Origin: Flavobacteriales bacterium
GTDB taxonomy: Bacteria; Bacteroidota; Bacteroidia; Flavobacteriales_E; Vicingaceae
Assembly (NCBI GenBank): GCA_020853105.1
Contig: JADYZM010000077.1
Span: 1 to 64,000 of the forward strand
Length of the DNA stretch: 64,000 nt
Direction of reading: 5' to 3'
Each line of letters opens with the position of its first letter. Position 1 is the stretch's first letter. This document shows positions 25,900 through 34,783 of this stretch, one piece after another. A program made the translations under genes and the position numbers. Under the pieces are notes generated by a model. It was not told the DNA's origin. It made no database searches and saw nothing but the letters and a program-made list of their open reading frames with translations.

Positions 25900-26037
25900 A
25901 TGAATAAAGATTCAAAAAATAAAAAATGTACTCCTTGGTTAATGCGTATCGGATTAGTCGGATTTTTATTTTTCTTCCTAAAAGGATTGGCCTGGTTAGC
26001 AGTGTTTTACGGGGTTGGTTCTGCGATAAACTGTTAA
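25900..26037 (+). CDS. 45-residue membrane protein
   Basis: An ATG at 25900 opens a frame of 45 codons that would be missed by common length limits. The product has a lysine-rich N-terminus (MNKDSKNKKCTPW), then a hydrophobic helix (about residues 17-42: RIGLVGFLFFFLKGLAWLAV) and ends GSAINC. The positive-inside pattern and composition are those of a real one-pass membrane protein rather than chance. No ribosome-binding site is expected in this phylum. It ends 24 bases before the convergent cargo gene. Function unknown. Confidence 0.55.
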   Translation: MNKDSKNKKCTPWLMRIGLVGFLFFFLKGLAWLAVFYGVGSAINC

Positions 26038-26060
26038 TTATAAAATCATCAACTATCAGA

Positions 26061-27947
26061 TTATTCTTTAATAAACTTTTTACTGATACTGTGTGTATCA
26101 GAAGTTAAAGAAATCATATAAATTCCACTTGGAAATTCTGAAGTTATATAATTAATAGTGTTATCCCCTTCTCGAATAGTTTCATACGAGTTCAAAATAA
26201 TTTTTCCATACATATCGGTTATGGCAACATAAACTTTACCGGAAAATTCAGAATTATAGAGTAAATTCAAAATATCTTTTGATGGATTAGGATAAACTAC
26301 AAATTCTCCTAAATGTGAAATACAATCATTTGTTGCAGAAACTATTGCATTGGTATTATTTATTGTTCCATCAAAGTCAGTTTGTAAAAGTCTGTAATAC
26401 AGCGTTCTATCTCCTTTTTTTACAGGTGTATTATATTCATAGTTCAATTGTGCAGAGCTGTTTCCGGCACCTTTTACTGTTGTTTCTTGAGTCCAACTGT
26501 ATCCATCATAGCTTTTTTCGATAGTGAAATAGTCGTTATTTGTTTCCGAAATAGTTGTCCAACGGAGTGTGTTAACTAGTTTTTCACATTCAGCTTTTGC
26601 AGTGAACGATAATAATGAAACGGGCAATGGAATAGAGCAAGTTGTTGAGGTTGTTTTACAAACGTTGTTGTGCGACATTGCCTCGGTTGTGTTTTGTGCA
26701 CTTCCATAAACACTATTTGTCGCTAAATTTACTGTGCTAAAACCTGTAGTGCTTACAGTTATTGCCGGTGTTGAGTTTGTTCTTGTTACTGTTGTCGGAC
26801 AAGCACCGGCGTATCCGGATGTATCCATAATTGTCAAACCGTAGTCCCAAGAGGTCCCTATTGTTGGTCCAAACCATCCTGCAGCTAAATACATACAGTC
26901 AAATGCTGCGATTGAATGGTAACCATCGCCACTATTACCAACTCTTTTAATCCAAGTTACAGCACCTGTTGATTCATTTAACTTGGCTAAAATACCATAG
27001 CTAGGATCATCTTCATAAGCTATTATAACAGAGCCGTAGATATCAACTGCACAATTTATTCCCCAAATATTATATGTAGCTTGGTTTTGTTGATACCAAC
27101 TGTAACAATTGTTGATTAATCTTGTCCAAACAACATTACCGGAATAATCAATTTTAAAAGAAAGCATGTTTCCACCATTCAATTTTGCTGTGGCTCCACA
27201 TAATATTATGCCGGTTGATGATAATGACATTCCGGTGATGTGCGGTGCATTTCCGGCTAAGTAATATGTCTTTAACCAATTAACATTTCCATTCGATGGG
27301 TTAAGTTCCATTACATAAGATCTGGCTGCACCACTTTCGTAAATTGTTCCAGCTACATAATAAGCAGAGCCTGTTTTTTCAATTACAAATGCATCAGATT
27401 GTTTAGAATCGATAGTAAATTCTTTGTACCAAATAATTGTTCCAGCATTGTCAATTTTCAATACACAGGCTTTATTTTCATAAACTCCCGGGCTTAGTTG
27501 TTTACAACTGAAACCTGTAGCCACTATATCAGTTCCATCAAGAATAATATACCGAATAGTTCCTGGTCCATAATCTCTAGCAAAGCTTTGAGCCATTGCT
27601 GATGTATATTTGACAATATATTTTTTTTGAGTACCAAATGTGCCGTAATAACCGCCAACGAAAATATTTCCACTGTTGTCAACTGCTGGTCCAAAGAGTT
27701 CTCCTGCTGATGCTACACTACGACTAGTAATATATGTTCCTCCGGAATCAGCAACAACAAAATTGGGTTTGCTATCATAATGTCCAGCCATAATAATTTT
27801 TCCGGATTGATTGACAGCGATATGATTAGCCCAAGACATTCTGCTTGATCGACCATAGTTAAAATAACCAACAGTGTTTTGTCCAAAAAGCTCAGAAAAT
27901 ATGAATAAACCTAAAAATGCAAAGGCGAAATATTTTATAGAGTTCAT
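26061..27947 (-). CDS. secreted beta-propeller-like protein with T9SS sorting domain
   Basis: The 628-residue protein has a signal peptide (1-22, ending SELFGQ). A long region of repeated beta-sheet segments (GKIIMAGHYD, GNIFVGGYYG, TDIVATGFSC, TGIILCGAT) resembles SBBP/PQQ-type propellers. A beta-sandwich segment (PLPVSLLSFTAKAE, ISETNNDYFTIEKS) and a type A T9SS sorting domain (FVVYPNPSKDILNL, SGIYMISL) follow. It is predicted to be exported through the T9SS and attached to the surface or released. No enzyme motif was seen. It is monocistronic. Confidence 0.87.
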   Translation of the reverse strand: MNSIKYFAFAFLGLFIFSELFGQNTVGYFNYGRSSRMSWANHIAVNQSGKIIMAGHYDSKPNFVVADSGGTYITSRSVASAGELFGPAVDNSGNIFVGGYYGTFGTQKKYIVKYTSAMAQSFARDYGPGTIRYIILDGTDIVATGFSCKQLSPGVYENKACVLKIDNAGTIIWYKEFTIDSKQSDAFVIEKTGSAYYVAGTIYESGAARSYVMELNPSNGNVNWLKTYYLAGNAPHITGMSLSSTGIILCGATAKLNGGNMLSFKIDYSGNVVWTRLINNCYSWYQQNQATYNIWGINCAVDIYGSVIIAYEDDPSYGILAKLNESTGAVTWIKRVGNSGDGYHSIAAFDCMYLAAGWFGPTIGTSWDYGLTIMDTSGYAGACPTTVTRTNSTPAITVSTTGFSTVNLATNSVYGSAQNTTEAMSHNNVCKTTSTTCSIPLPVSLLSFTAKAECEKLVNTLRWTTISETNNDYFTIEKSYDGYSWTQETTVKGAGNSSAQLNYEYNTPVKKGDRTLYYRLLQTDFDGTINNTNAIVSATNDCISHLGEFVVYPNPSKDILNLLYNSEFSGKVYVAITDMYGKIILNSYETIREGDNTINYITSEFPSGIYMISLTSDTHSISKKFIKE

Positions 27948-28097
27948 GGTTGAGTTATTTAGTATTGAATCAATGGGTTATATTAATATATATACTAAAA
28001 TTATAGAGATGAAACATTTGTTTTTTTGACGTATATCAAAAAATAAGGAATAGCTTGGGTAGGAATCCAATCGAACTCAAAATTAAAATAACTTTTA

Positions 28098-28676
28098 TTA
28101 TTTAAGTTTTGAGCGTAATCTGCTAAGTGTAGCTTGATTAATGTTTAAGTATTGAGCAATTATTCCTAAGGAAACATGAGCTTCGAGATGTTTTGTTCGC
28201 CCTTTCCATTCCAGATAGCGTTTTTCAACATCGAGTTGAGAAAGTATTCTAAATCTATTTTCCCAAAATTGGTAGCCTGCTTCAATGATTTTGATATAAA
28301 ATTGATTGAAATCACTATTGGTTCGGGTTAATTTTTTAAATTCAGCTGTATTTATCGAAAAGGTAGTACAATCTGTGATAGCAACAATTATATCATCTCC
28401 TTGTTTATCATCAAAAAGAGAATCAAAGGACGTAATCAAATCTCCTTTCTCTCCAAACCAAAGTGTGTTTTCATTTTCACCTTCTGAGGTATAACATCTG
28501 ACAAAACCACTATACAAGAAATGACAGGTTTTGCAAACCCCTTTGTTTGACACAATAATATCTCCTTTTTTAAACTGTTTCAGTTCAAACAAATGAAGGT
28601 ATTTTTTTATATCCTCATCTTCAAAATAAGGATAGTGAAAGGAAAATACTTCAATTATCTGTTCAGATGTTATCAT
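28098..28676 (-). CDS. Crp/Fnr family transcriptional regulator
   Basis: The 192-residue protein has an N-terminal cyclic-nucleotide-binding-like domain (LKQFKKGDIIVSN, FVRCYTSEGENEN, about residues 30-120). The C-terminal winged helix has its recognition helix near INQATLSRLRSKL. A cysteine pair (CKTC, residues 48-51) is present, but there is no Fnr-like cluster motif. The binding-pocket residues for cAMP are not clearly conserved, so the ligand is unknown, as in many Bacteroidota members. Targets cannot be inferred; neighbours on both sides are unrelated genes. Confidence 0.87.
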   Translation of the reverse strand: MITSEQIIEVFSFHYPYFEDEDIKKYLHLFELKQFKKGDIIVSNKGVCKTCHFLYSGFVRCYTSEGENENTLWFGEKGDLITSFDSLFDDKQGDDIIVAITDCTTFSINTAEFKKLTRTNSDFNQFYIKIIEAGYQFWENRFRILSQLDVEKRYLEWKGRTKHLEAHVSLGIIAQYLNINQATLSRLRSKLK

Positions 28677-28738
28677 AACTCAACAAAAGTATTAAAATAA
28701 TTGATAGTCAATTGAATCGAGAAATGAATTTATATGTT

Positions 28739-30229
28739 TTATTGTTTCAACTTTTCAGCAATTTTTCTATCATTTGCCAAACGAGGTAATTTATTTTGTC
28801 CGCCAAGTTTTCCTTCGTTTTTCATATAGTTGTGAAAAGTTCCGGGAGGAAGTGGAACAATTTGAATGTTTCTTAACATTTCTCCTGTTCTTAAGTCTTT
28901 GTAATAGGAATTTTTTTGTTGTAAAGATTTATCTATAACTTCAGAAAAAACACTTAGATTTTGTGGCATTTCAGTAAATTCGATAAACCATTCGTGGTAA
29001 GCGATTCCTCCGTCAGGCGGATTAACTCGAGGAGCAACGTGATATTCATTGACTTTTATGTGCAACTGATTACAGGCATTTTGAAGTGCAAAGTCAACTT
29101 CTTCAGCAATAACATGCTCACCAAATGCTGAGGTAAAATGTTTGATTCTTCCTGAAACAACAATTCTATACGGATTAATAGAAACAAATTTAACAGTATC
29201 GCCAATACTATATCCCCACAGACCTGCATCAGTGTTTAAAATAAGAGCATAGTTTTTATTCAATTCAACTTCTTTCAATGATATGCGAGAAGGATTTTCA
29301 TTAAAATATTCATCGGTAGGTATAAACTCATAGAAGATACCTGCATTTAAGTTTAACAACAACCCCGGATGAGTTTGACTGTCTTGAAATGCAATAAATC
29401 CTTCTGAAGCAGGGTAGGTTTCAATACTGTCAATTTTTTTTCCGATTGTTTGTTCAAATTTTGCCCGATAAGGTTCAAAATTTACTCCACCATAAATAAA
29501 CAACGAGAAATCGGGGAAAATCTCTTGAATGGTTTTCTTCCCTGTTTTTTCAAGTATTTTATCAAAATACATTTGCACCCATGGTGGAATACCCGATATT
29601 AAAGTCATTTTTTCAGGTAGGGTTTCTTTAATTATTTCTTCAATTTTTGTTTCCCAGTCTTCAATGCAGTTGGTGTTGTATGAGGGTAATCTATTGCTTT
29701 GAAGATAGGCAGGAACATGATGGGCTACAATTCCCGATAATCTACCCGTAGGGATTATTCCAGAATTATCTAACTCGGGACTTCCTTGGAGAAATATCAT
29801 TTTTCCTGAAATGAAATTAGTTTTTTTTGTTTCGTTAACATAACACAGTATAGCATTTCTGGCTGCATCAATTTGATGGTGTAATGATTCTTTTGTGTTT
29901 GGGATATATTTGGTGCCTGATGTTGTTCCGGAGGTTTTTGAGAAATAAATTGGAAGTCCTTTCCACAGTACATTTTTTTCACCGTTTTTTATTCGTTGAA
30001 TGTAGGGTATTAAATCTTCGTAGTCCCGAATAGGAATATTTTTTTTAAAATCATTATAATTCTTGATTTTATTAAAATGATGGTCGTTACCAAAAACAGT
30101 GTTCTTAGCTTCAGCTATTAATCGGTTAAAAGTTTGTTGCTGAATTTGAATAGGATTTGATTTCCACAGATTGATTTTTTTGCAAATTATTTTTGCATAT
30201 ATCAATCCAAAAAAACCTTTAATATTCAT
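28739..30229 (-). CDS. GH3 auxin-responsive promoter family protein (adenylate-forming)
   Basis: The product has 496 residues from MNIKGFFGLIY. A longer in-frame start at 30310 would read through the terminator at 30266-30292 and is rejected. It belongs to the ANL superfamily, as shown by YFSKTSGTTSGTKYIP (phosphate loop), FIYGGVNFEPYRAKFEQ, YPASEGFIAFQD and LNTDAGLWGYSIGD. Plant GH3 enzymes join amino acids to acyl acids. The bacterial members are uncharacterised and are common in Bacteroidota. It follows frr and its terminator. Confidence 0.87.
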   Translation of the reverse strand: MNIKGFFGLIYAKIICKKINLWKSNPIQIQQQTFNRLIAEAKNTVFGNDHHFNKIKNYNDFKKNIPIRDYEDLIPYIQRIKNGEKNVLWKGLPIYFSKTSGTTSGTKYIPNTKESLHHQIDAARNAILCYVNETKKTNFISGKMIFLQGSPELDNSGIIPTGRLSGIVAHHVPAYLQSNRLPSYNTNCIEDWETKIEEIIKETLPEKMTLISGIPPWVQMYFDKILEKTGKKTIQEIFPDFSLFIYGGVNFEPYRAKFEQTIGKKIDSIETYPASEGFIAFQDSQTHPGLLLNLNAGIFYEFIPTDEYFNENPSRISLKEVELNKNYALILNTDAGLWGYSIGDTVKFVSINPYRIVVSGRIKHFTSAFGEHVIAEEVDFALQNACNQLHIKVNEYHVAPRVNPPDGGIAYHEWFIEFTEMPQNLSVFSEVIDKSLQQKNSYYKDLRTGEMLRNIQIVPLPPGTFHNYMKNEGKLGGQNKLPRLANDRKIAEKLKQ

Positions 30230-30265
30230 TTTGTTTTTTTTAACGAAGATAAGGATAAAGCAAAA

Positions 30266-30292
30266 AAAAACCTGCTTTTTTGCAGGTTTTTC
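30266..30292. terminator. intrinsic terminator after frr
   Basis: AAAAACCTGC and GCAGGTTTTT form a perfect 10-pair stem around a T-only loop, with T-runs on both strands. It closes the minus-strand translation operon ending at frr. Confidence 0.85.
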
Positions 30293-30306
30293 AATTTTAT
30301 GTGTAA

Positions 30307-30870
30307 TCACACTGTCATAATATCTTTTTCTTTTGCTTCAATTAAAGAATCTACTTTTGCAATATGGTTATCCGTTAATTTTTGGATATTTGATTCTGCA
30401 TCTTTACAAATATCTTCACTCAATCCATTTTTTTGAAGCTTTTTAATTTCGTCATTTGCTTCTTTGCGTGCATTTCTTATACCAACTTTAGAATGTTCTC
30501 CCTCGGCTTTTGCTTGTTTTGATAAATCTCTTCTTCGCTCTTCGGTTAACATTGGAACGTTTATTAGTATTTGTTCTCCGTTGTTTTGTGGGTTTAAACC
30601 TAAGTTAGCATTTATGATAGCTGTTTCTATTGGGCTAATCATGCTTTTTTCCCATGGTTGTATTGTAATTGTTCTTCCATCTAATGTATTCACATTTGCA
30701 ACTTGAGAAAGAGGTGTTTTTGTACCGTAGTAATCAACCATAACACCACTAAGCATCATAGGACTGGCTTTTCCTGCACGAATTTTTTGCAATTGCTTGT
30801 CTAAATGTTCAATTGCTGAATTCATGGCTTCTTTTGTGCTGTCTAATATAAATTGTAATTCTTCGTTCAT
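30307..30870 (-). CDS. frr: ribosome recycling factor
   Basis: The product has 187 residues from MNEELQFILDSTK, the usual length. An upstream in-frame ATG at 30921 lies inside pyrH and is rejected. It splits post-termination ribosomes with EF-G. Typical segments are IRAGKASPMML, VDYYGTKTPLSQVANV, TIQPWEKSM and ALTEERR-like MLTEERRRDLSKQAK. It lies 28 bases after pyrH, with a possible own promoter (30885-30913). Confidence 0.96.
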   Translation of the reverse strand: MNEELQFILDSTKEAMNSAIEHLDKQLQKIRAGKASPMMLSGVMVDYYGTKTPLSQVANVNTLDGRTITIQPWEKSMISPIETAIINANLGLNPQNNGEQILINVPMLTEERRRDLSKQAKAEGEHSKVGIRNARKEANDEIKKLQKNGLSEDICKDAESNIQKLTDNHIAKVDSLIEAKEKDIMTV

Positions 30871-30884
30871 GATTGTTTTTTTTT

Positions 30885-30913
30885 CAAAAATAATAAATTT
30901 ATACTTCAACCAA
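30885..30913 (-). promoter_or_regulatory. possible internal promoter of frr
   Basis: On the minus strand TTG (30911-30913) is followed after 18 bases by TATTTTTG (30885-30892), 14 bases before the frr start. It overlaps the 3' end of pyrH. Confidence 0.4.
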
Positions 30914-31609
30914 TGTACCAATAGTAGCTTCTTGATTTACAACTTTTCTTAAATTTCCAGGTTTATTCATATCAAAAACAATGATAGGAAGTTGGTTTTC
31001 TTTACATAAAGTAAAGGCGGTCATATCCATAACATTTAAGCCTTTTTGATATACTTCTTCAAACGATATGGTTTGATATTTTTTTGCTGATGGGTCTTTT
31101 TCAGGGTCAGCAGTATAAATGCCATCAACCCTGGTTCCTTTTAGAATAACATCTGCTTCAATTTCAATGGCTCTTAAGCTGGCTGCAGTATCAGTTGTAA
31201 AATATGGATTTCCTGTGCCTGCTCCAAAAATAACAACTCTTCCTTTTTCTAAATGTCTAACTGCTCGTCTTTTAATGAATGGTTCTGCAATTTCTTTCAT
31301 TTCAATAGCAGATTGTAATCTTGTTTTAACTTCAATCGCTTCTAATGCAGATTGTAACGCCATACTGTTAATGACAGTTGCTAACATACCCATATAATCT
31401 CCTTGTGTTCTTTCCATACCGCCTTCTTCTGCTTGAATTCCTCTAAAAATATTCCCACCACCAATAACAATTGCGACTTCTACGCCTTGCTGAACAACTT
31501 CTTTTATTTCTTTAGCATAAACATTTAACCGATTGTTGTCAATACCAAATTGTTTATCACCCATTAATGATTCTCCACTTAGTTTTAGAAGTATTCTTTT
31601 AAATGCCAT
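30899..31609 (-). CDS. pyrH: UMP kinase
   Basis: The 236-residue hexameric amino-acid-kinase-fold enzyme phosphorylates UMP to UDP. It has the N-terminal [13 protein letters not shown], the [13 protein letters not shown] loop, [13 protein letters not shown] and [13 protein letters not shown] motifs. The order rpsB-tsf-pyrH-frr is conserved across bacteria. A terminator hairpin at 31724-31757 separates it from tsf, so it may be transcribed partly on its own. Confidence 0.97.
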   Translation of the reverse strand: MAFKRILLKLSGESLMGDKQFGIDNNRLNVYAKEIKEVVQQGVEVAIVIGGGNIFRGIQAEEGGMERTQGDYMGMLATVINSMALQSALEAIEVKTRLQSAIEMKEIAEPFIKRRAVRHLEKGRVVIFGAGTGNPYFTTDTAASLRAIEIEADVILKGTRVDGIYTADPEKDPSAKKYQTISFEEVYQKGLNVMDMTAFTLCKENQLPIIVFDMNKPGNLRKVVNQEATIGTLVEV

Positions 31610-31723
31610 AAAATAGTTCGTTTATTGAGTAGTTAATTTTACAAATTTGATTGAATTTATTGAATGTATTTTGTTTAGCTTACTTTGTTTTCAACATTAA
31701 TTTGTGTTTTGTTTTTTTAAGGC

Positions 31724-31757
31724 AAAAAAAAAGAGAAGTTAACTTCTCTTTTTTTTA
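31724..31757. terminator. intrinsic terminator after tsf
   Basis: AAAAAAAGAGAAGTT and AACTTCTCTTTTTTT form a near-perfect palindrome with T-runs on both strands, 15 bases past the tsf stop. Confidence 0.8.
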
Positions 31758-31771
31758 TTAATATGGTTTGC

Positions 31772-32608
31772 TTATCCAAGCATTATTCTTTTAAATCCCA
31801 GAACTGTGAGTCCGTTTTCAACTTCTTGAAGGGTTTGGGCAACAGTTTTTTTATTGTCTTTAATTGATGGTTGGTTTAGTAAAGTATTTTCTTTTAAATA
31901 CTTTTTAACCTTTCCTTCCGCAATTTTATCTAGCATATCAGCAGGTTTTCCTTCTTGAGCAGCTTGTTCTCTTCCAATTTCCATTTCACGGGCAACAACT
32001 GCCTCAGGAACTTGCGTCTCATCAAGTGCAATAGGATCCATTGCTGCAATTTGCATTGCTACTTGTTTTCCTGCTTCAACAATTGAGCCTCCGGCTTTAT
32101 TTAAACTTACTATTGAAGCTAATTTATTTCCAGGGTGGTTATATGCTACAGTATATTCTCCTTGAACAACTTCGTAACCGGAAATATCAATTTTTTCTCC
32201 GATAACTCCTGTTTGTTCAGTGATTTTATCTGCAATTGTCAATCCGTTTCCGTTATAGCTTAAGGATTTAAGCTCTTCAAGTGATGCTGGATTTTTTTCC
32301 ATTGCTACACTTAAAATTGTGTTTGCAAATACACCAAAGTCGTCATTTTTTGCAACGAAGTCTGTTTCGCAATTTACAACCACCATAACAGCTTTTTTGC
32401 CATCAGCAGTAGTTTTTGCAATAACTAAACCTTCTTTTGCATCTCTGTCGCTACGGTTTGCAGCTACTTTTTGACCCTTTTTTCTTAGAAAATCAATTGC
32501 TTTTTCAAAATCTCCATCAGCTTCTACTAAAGCTTTTTTGCAGTCCATCATTCCTGCTCCTGTTGTTTGACGTAGTTTGTTAACGTCTGCGGCTGTAATA
32601 TTTGCCAT
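31772..32608 (-). CDS. tsf: translation elongation factor Ts
   Basis: The 278-residue nucleotide-exchange factor for EF-Tu has an N-terminal UBA domain (VNKLRQTTGAGMMDCKKAL), the TDFVAKND motif and the dimerisation core, ending TVLGFKRIMLG. The length is typical. It lies 26 bases downstream of rpsB, the universal rpsB-tsf pair, and is followed by a strong terminator. Confidence 0.97.
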   Translation of the reverse strand: MANITAADVNKLRQTTGAGMMDCKKALVEADGDFEKAIDFLRKKGQKVAANRSDRDAKEGLVIAKTTADGKKAVMVVVNCETDFVAKNDDFGVFANTILSVAMEKNPASLEELKSLSYNGNGLTIADKITEQTGVIGEKIDISGYEVVQGEYTVAYNHPGNKLASIVSLNKAGGSIVEAGKQVAMQIAAMDPIALDETQVPEAVVAREMEIGREQAAQEGKPADMLDKIAEGKVKKYLKENTLLNQPSIKDNKKTVAQTLQEVENGLTVLGFKRIMLG

Positions 32609-32634
32609 ATTTTTTATTTTATAGATCTGTTTAA

Positions 32635-33396
32635 TTACTCTTCAACTGTTTCTTCAGTTTTTGAAGATTCCTTTTTTTCGTCTTTATCTTTTATTTTTTC
32701 TCTTTCAACTTTTCTTTCTGAAAGTCCTTCAGTGATAGATGCACACAATATGTCAATGATTTTTTCAATTGATTTTGATGCGTCATCATTTGCCGGAATT
32801 GGGAAATCAACTTTTGTTGGGTCTGAGTTTGTATCAACAATTGCAAATGTTGGTATTCCAAGTTTTTTTGCTTCAGCAATTGCAATGTGTTCTTTCATTA
32901 TGTCAACTACGAAAATTGCTGCAGGTAATCTTGTTAAATCGGCAACACTTCCTAAGTTTTTTTCTAATTTTTCTCTTTGTCTAGAGACTTGCAACCTCTC
33001 TCTTTTAGAAAGAGTAGCCATTGTTCCATCTTCTGACATTTTATCAATGGCAGACATTTTTCTAACAGCTTTTCTTATTGTTACAAAGTTGGTTAGCATA
33101 CCGCCTGGCCATCTTTCAGTAACGTATGGCATGTTAATGTTTTTTATTTTTTCTGCAACTATGTCTTTAGCTTGTTTTTTTGTGGCTACAAACATGATTT
33201 TTTTGCCAGACTTTGCTATTTGTTGCAATGCAGATGATGCTTCATCTAGTTTTGCCAATGTTTTGTGTAAGTCAATAATATGAATTCCGTTACGCTCCAT
33301 AAAAATGTAGGGAGCCATTTTAGGATTCCATTTTCTTTTTAAGTGTCCGAAATGAACACCTGCATCTAATAATTCTTGAAAAGTTACTTTTGTCAT
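32635..33396 (-). CDS. rpsB: 30S ribosomal protein S2
   Basis: The 253-residue protein starts MTKVTFQELLDAGVHFGH. It contains WNPKMAPYIF, the GGMLTNFVTI segment and FAIVDTNSDP, all typical of S2. The C-terminal tail is charged (KDEKKESSKTEETVEE). A 116-base gap separates it from rpsI. Autoregulation of rpsB through its leader is known in some bacteria, but no conserved leader structure was recognised here. Confidence 0.98.
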   Translation of the reverse strand: MTKVTFQELLDAGVHFGHLKRKWNPKMAPYIFMERNGIHIIDLHKTLAKLDEASSALQQIAKSGKKIMFVATKKQAKDIVAEKIKNINMPYVTERWPGGMLTNFVTIRKAVRKMSAIDKMSEDGTMATLSKRERLQVSRQREKLEKNLGSVADLTRLPAAIFVVDIMKEHIAIAEAKKLGIPTFAIVDTNSDPTKVDFPIPANDDASKSIEKIIDILCASITEGLSERKVEREKIKDKDEKKESSKTEETVEE

Positions 33397-33512
33397 TTTT
33401 TTTATTGTTTACATTCTTTAATAACTCAATTTTTAAGTAGCTGAGGTTGGCTCAAGTCTTAAAAATTTTGATACTAAACAATAGGTTATTACTATGAAGT
33501 ATTTGATAAATA

Positions 33513-33899
33513 CTATCGTTTACTAAATTGGAATCTTTTTCTTGCTTTAGGGCGACCTGGTTTTTTACGTTCTACCATTTTTGGGTTTCTGGTTAATAAA
33601 CTAGAAGCTTTTAGCATAGGTTTATTTTCAGCATCAACTTTAACTAAAGCTCTTGAAATAGCGTGTCTTACTGCTTCTGCTTGACCAGTTATTCCGCCAC
33701 CATATACATTTACTTTTACATCAAATGTATCAACTGATGAGGTTGCAACAAATGCTTGTTGTACTTTGCCTTGCAATACTGTTGTTGGAAAAAACACTTT
33801 ATAATCTTTGTTATTAACTGTAATTTTTCCTTTGCCTTTTGATAGATAAACTCTTGCTACAGCTGTTTTTCTTCTTCCTGTTGCGTTAATTAATTCCAT
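33513..33899 (-). CDS. rpsI: 30S ribosomal protein S9
   Basis: The 128-residue protein contains GRRKTAVARVYL, the GGGITGQAEAVRHAISRAL segment and the basic tail GRPKARKRFQFSKR that reaches the P-site tRNA. It lies 5 bases after rplM; L13-S9 is a conserved operon pair. Confidence 0.98.
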   Translation of the reverse strand: MELINATGRRKTAVARVYLSKGKGKITVNNKDYKVFFPTTVLQGKVQQAFVATSSVDTFDVKVNVYGGGITGQAEAVRHAISRALVKVDAENKPMLKASSLLTRNPKMVERKKPGRPKARKRFQFSKR

Positions 33900-33904
33900 G
33901 GATA

Positions 33905-34360
33905 TTATTTAATCTCGTTTAATTTTAATTGTTGTGGCTTTTGTGCTTCATGTGGGTGTTGTGTTCCAGCATAAACAAATAGATTTCTATACATTTCGCT
34001 TCCCAGTCTGTTTTTTGGCAACATTCCTTTAACTGCTTTTTCAACCATAGATGTTGGTTTTTTTGCCATTAACCTTGCTGGGTTAATTGTGCGTTGTCCA
34101 CCTGGGTATCCTGTATATGAAATATATTCTTTTTCTTCCCATTTATTTCCTGTTAGTGTAACTTTATCAGCATTGATAACAATAACATTGTCACCACAAT
34201 CAACATGTGGTGTGAAATTAGTTTTATGTTTCCCTCTGATAAGTTTTGCAACTTTACTGGCTAATCTACCTAGAGTTTCTCCTTGAGCATCTACAAGCAC
34301 CCAGTTTTTTGTAACCGTTGCATCGTTTGCAGATATTGTTTTGTAACTTAGTGTGTTCAC
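33905..34360 (-). CDS. rplM: 50S ribosomal protein L13
   Basis: The 151-residue protein contains WVLVDAQGETLGRLAS, GDNVIVINADKVTLTG and MLPKNRLG, all typical of L13. It is the first gene of the translation run, with a good promoter at 34407-34434 on the same strand and a leader of about 40 bases. Confidence 0.98.
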   Translation of the reverse strand: MNTLSYKTISANDATVTKNWVLVDAQGETLGRLASKVAKLIRGKHKTNFTPHVDCGDNVIVINADKVTLTGNKWEEKEYISYTGYPGGQRTINPARLMAKKPTSMVEKAVKGMLPKNRLGSEMYRNLFVYAGTQHPHEAQKPQQLKLNEIK

Positions 34361-34406
34361 GTATTTTACTTTTTTACAATTTATACTATCCCCTAATTTG
34401 GGGTTG

Positions 34407-34434
34407 CGAATTTAGGACTATTTTTTTAATCCAA
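34407..34434 (-). promoter_or_regulatory. promoter of the rplM-rpsI operon
   Basis: On the minus strand TTG (34432-34434) is followed after 17 bases by TAAATTCG (34407-34414), one base off TAnnTTTG. It is placed 46 bases upstream of the rplM start. Confidence 0.55.
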
Positions 34435-34529
34435 CAACTTTTGGGTGCAAATATTTATAAAAGAGGACTTTTAAATAAAAGCTATAACCCTCTAAAGTAG
34501 GATTAAAGAGAACAATAAAAAAAAGATTT

Positions 34530-34709
34530 TTATTTTAGAGTGCCTTGTTCTTGTGCTTTTTTATTGAATTTTACTTGAGTATTCAACCAAAAAAATAACC
34601 CCACAAAACCTGTGATAACAATTAGATAATTTGGAAGGTTTTCAAGTTTTTCAAATAATCTGAAAAAAGCATTAAACATGTCGCCTAGCCAATAAATAAA
34701 TTCAGTCAT
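34530..34709 (-). CDS. 59-residue membrane protein
   Basis: A minus-strand frame from ATG 34709 to a stop at 34530 encodes MTEFIYWLGDMF..., with a single hydrophobic helix (about residues 28-42: YLIVITGFVGLFFWL) followed by a basic, polar tail (KFNKKAQEQ). The amphipathic start, helix and charged end look like a real small membrane protein. It is divergent from the DUF6427-like membrane protein gene. In related bacteria small membrane proteins lie beside that gene (from memory, DUF6341-like), but identity with that family is not shown here. Confidence 0.6.
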   Translation of the reverse strand: MTEFIYWLGDMFNAFFRLFEKLENLPNYLIVITGFVGLFFWLNTQVKFNKKAQEQGTLK

Positions 34710-34783
34710 AAAAATTAATATTAATGTTACAAATGTATTATTTATCTTTTATTTAAAAAACATATTTTGATTAATATTACAGC

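Noticed and set aside
30230-30310. N-terminal extension of the GH3 gene
   Set aside because: It reads through a perfect terminator hairpin and gives a Lys/Phe-rich sequence unlike the family start.
33397-33512. Possible rpsB leader regulatory structure
   Set aside because: Only a weak stem (CTGAG / CTCA, about 33442-33455) was found, with no recognisable conserved S2-binding motif.
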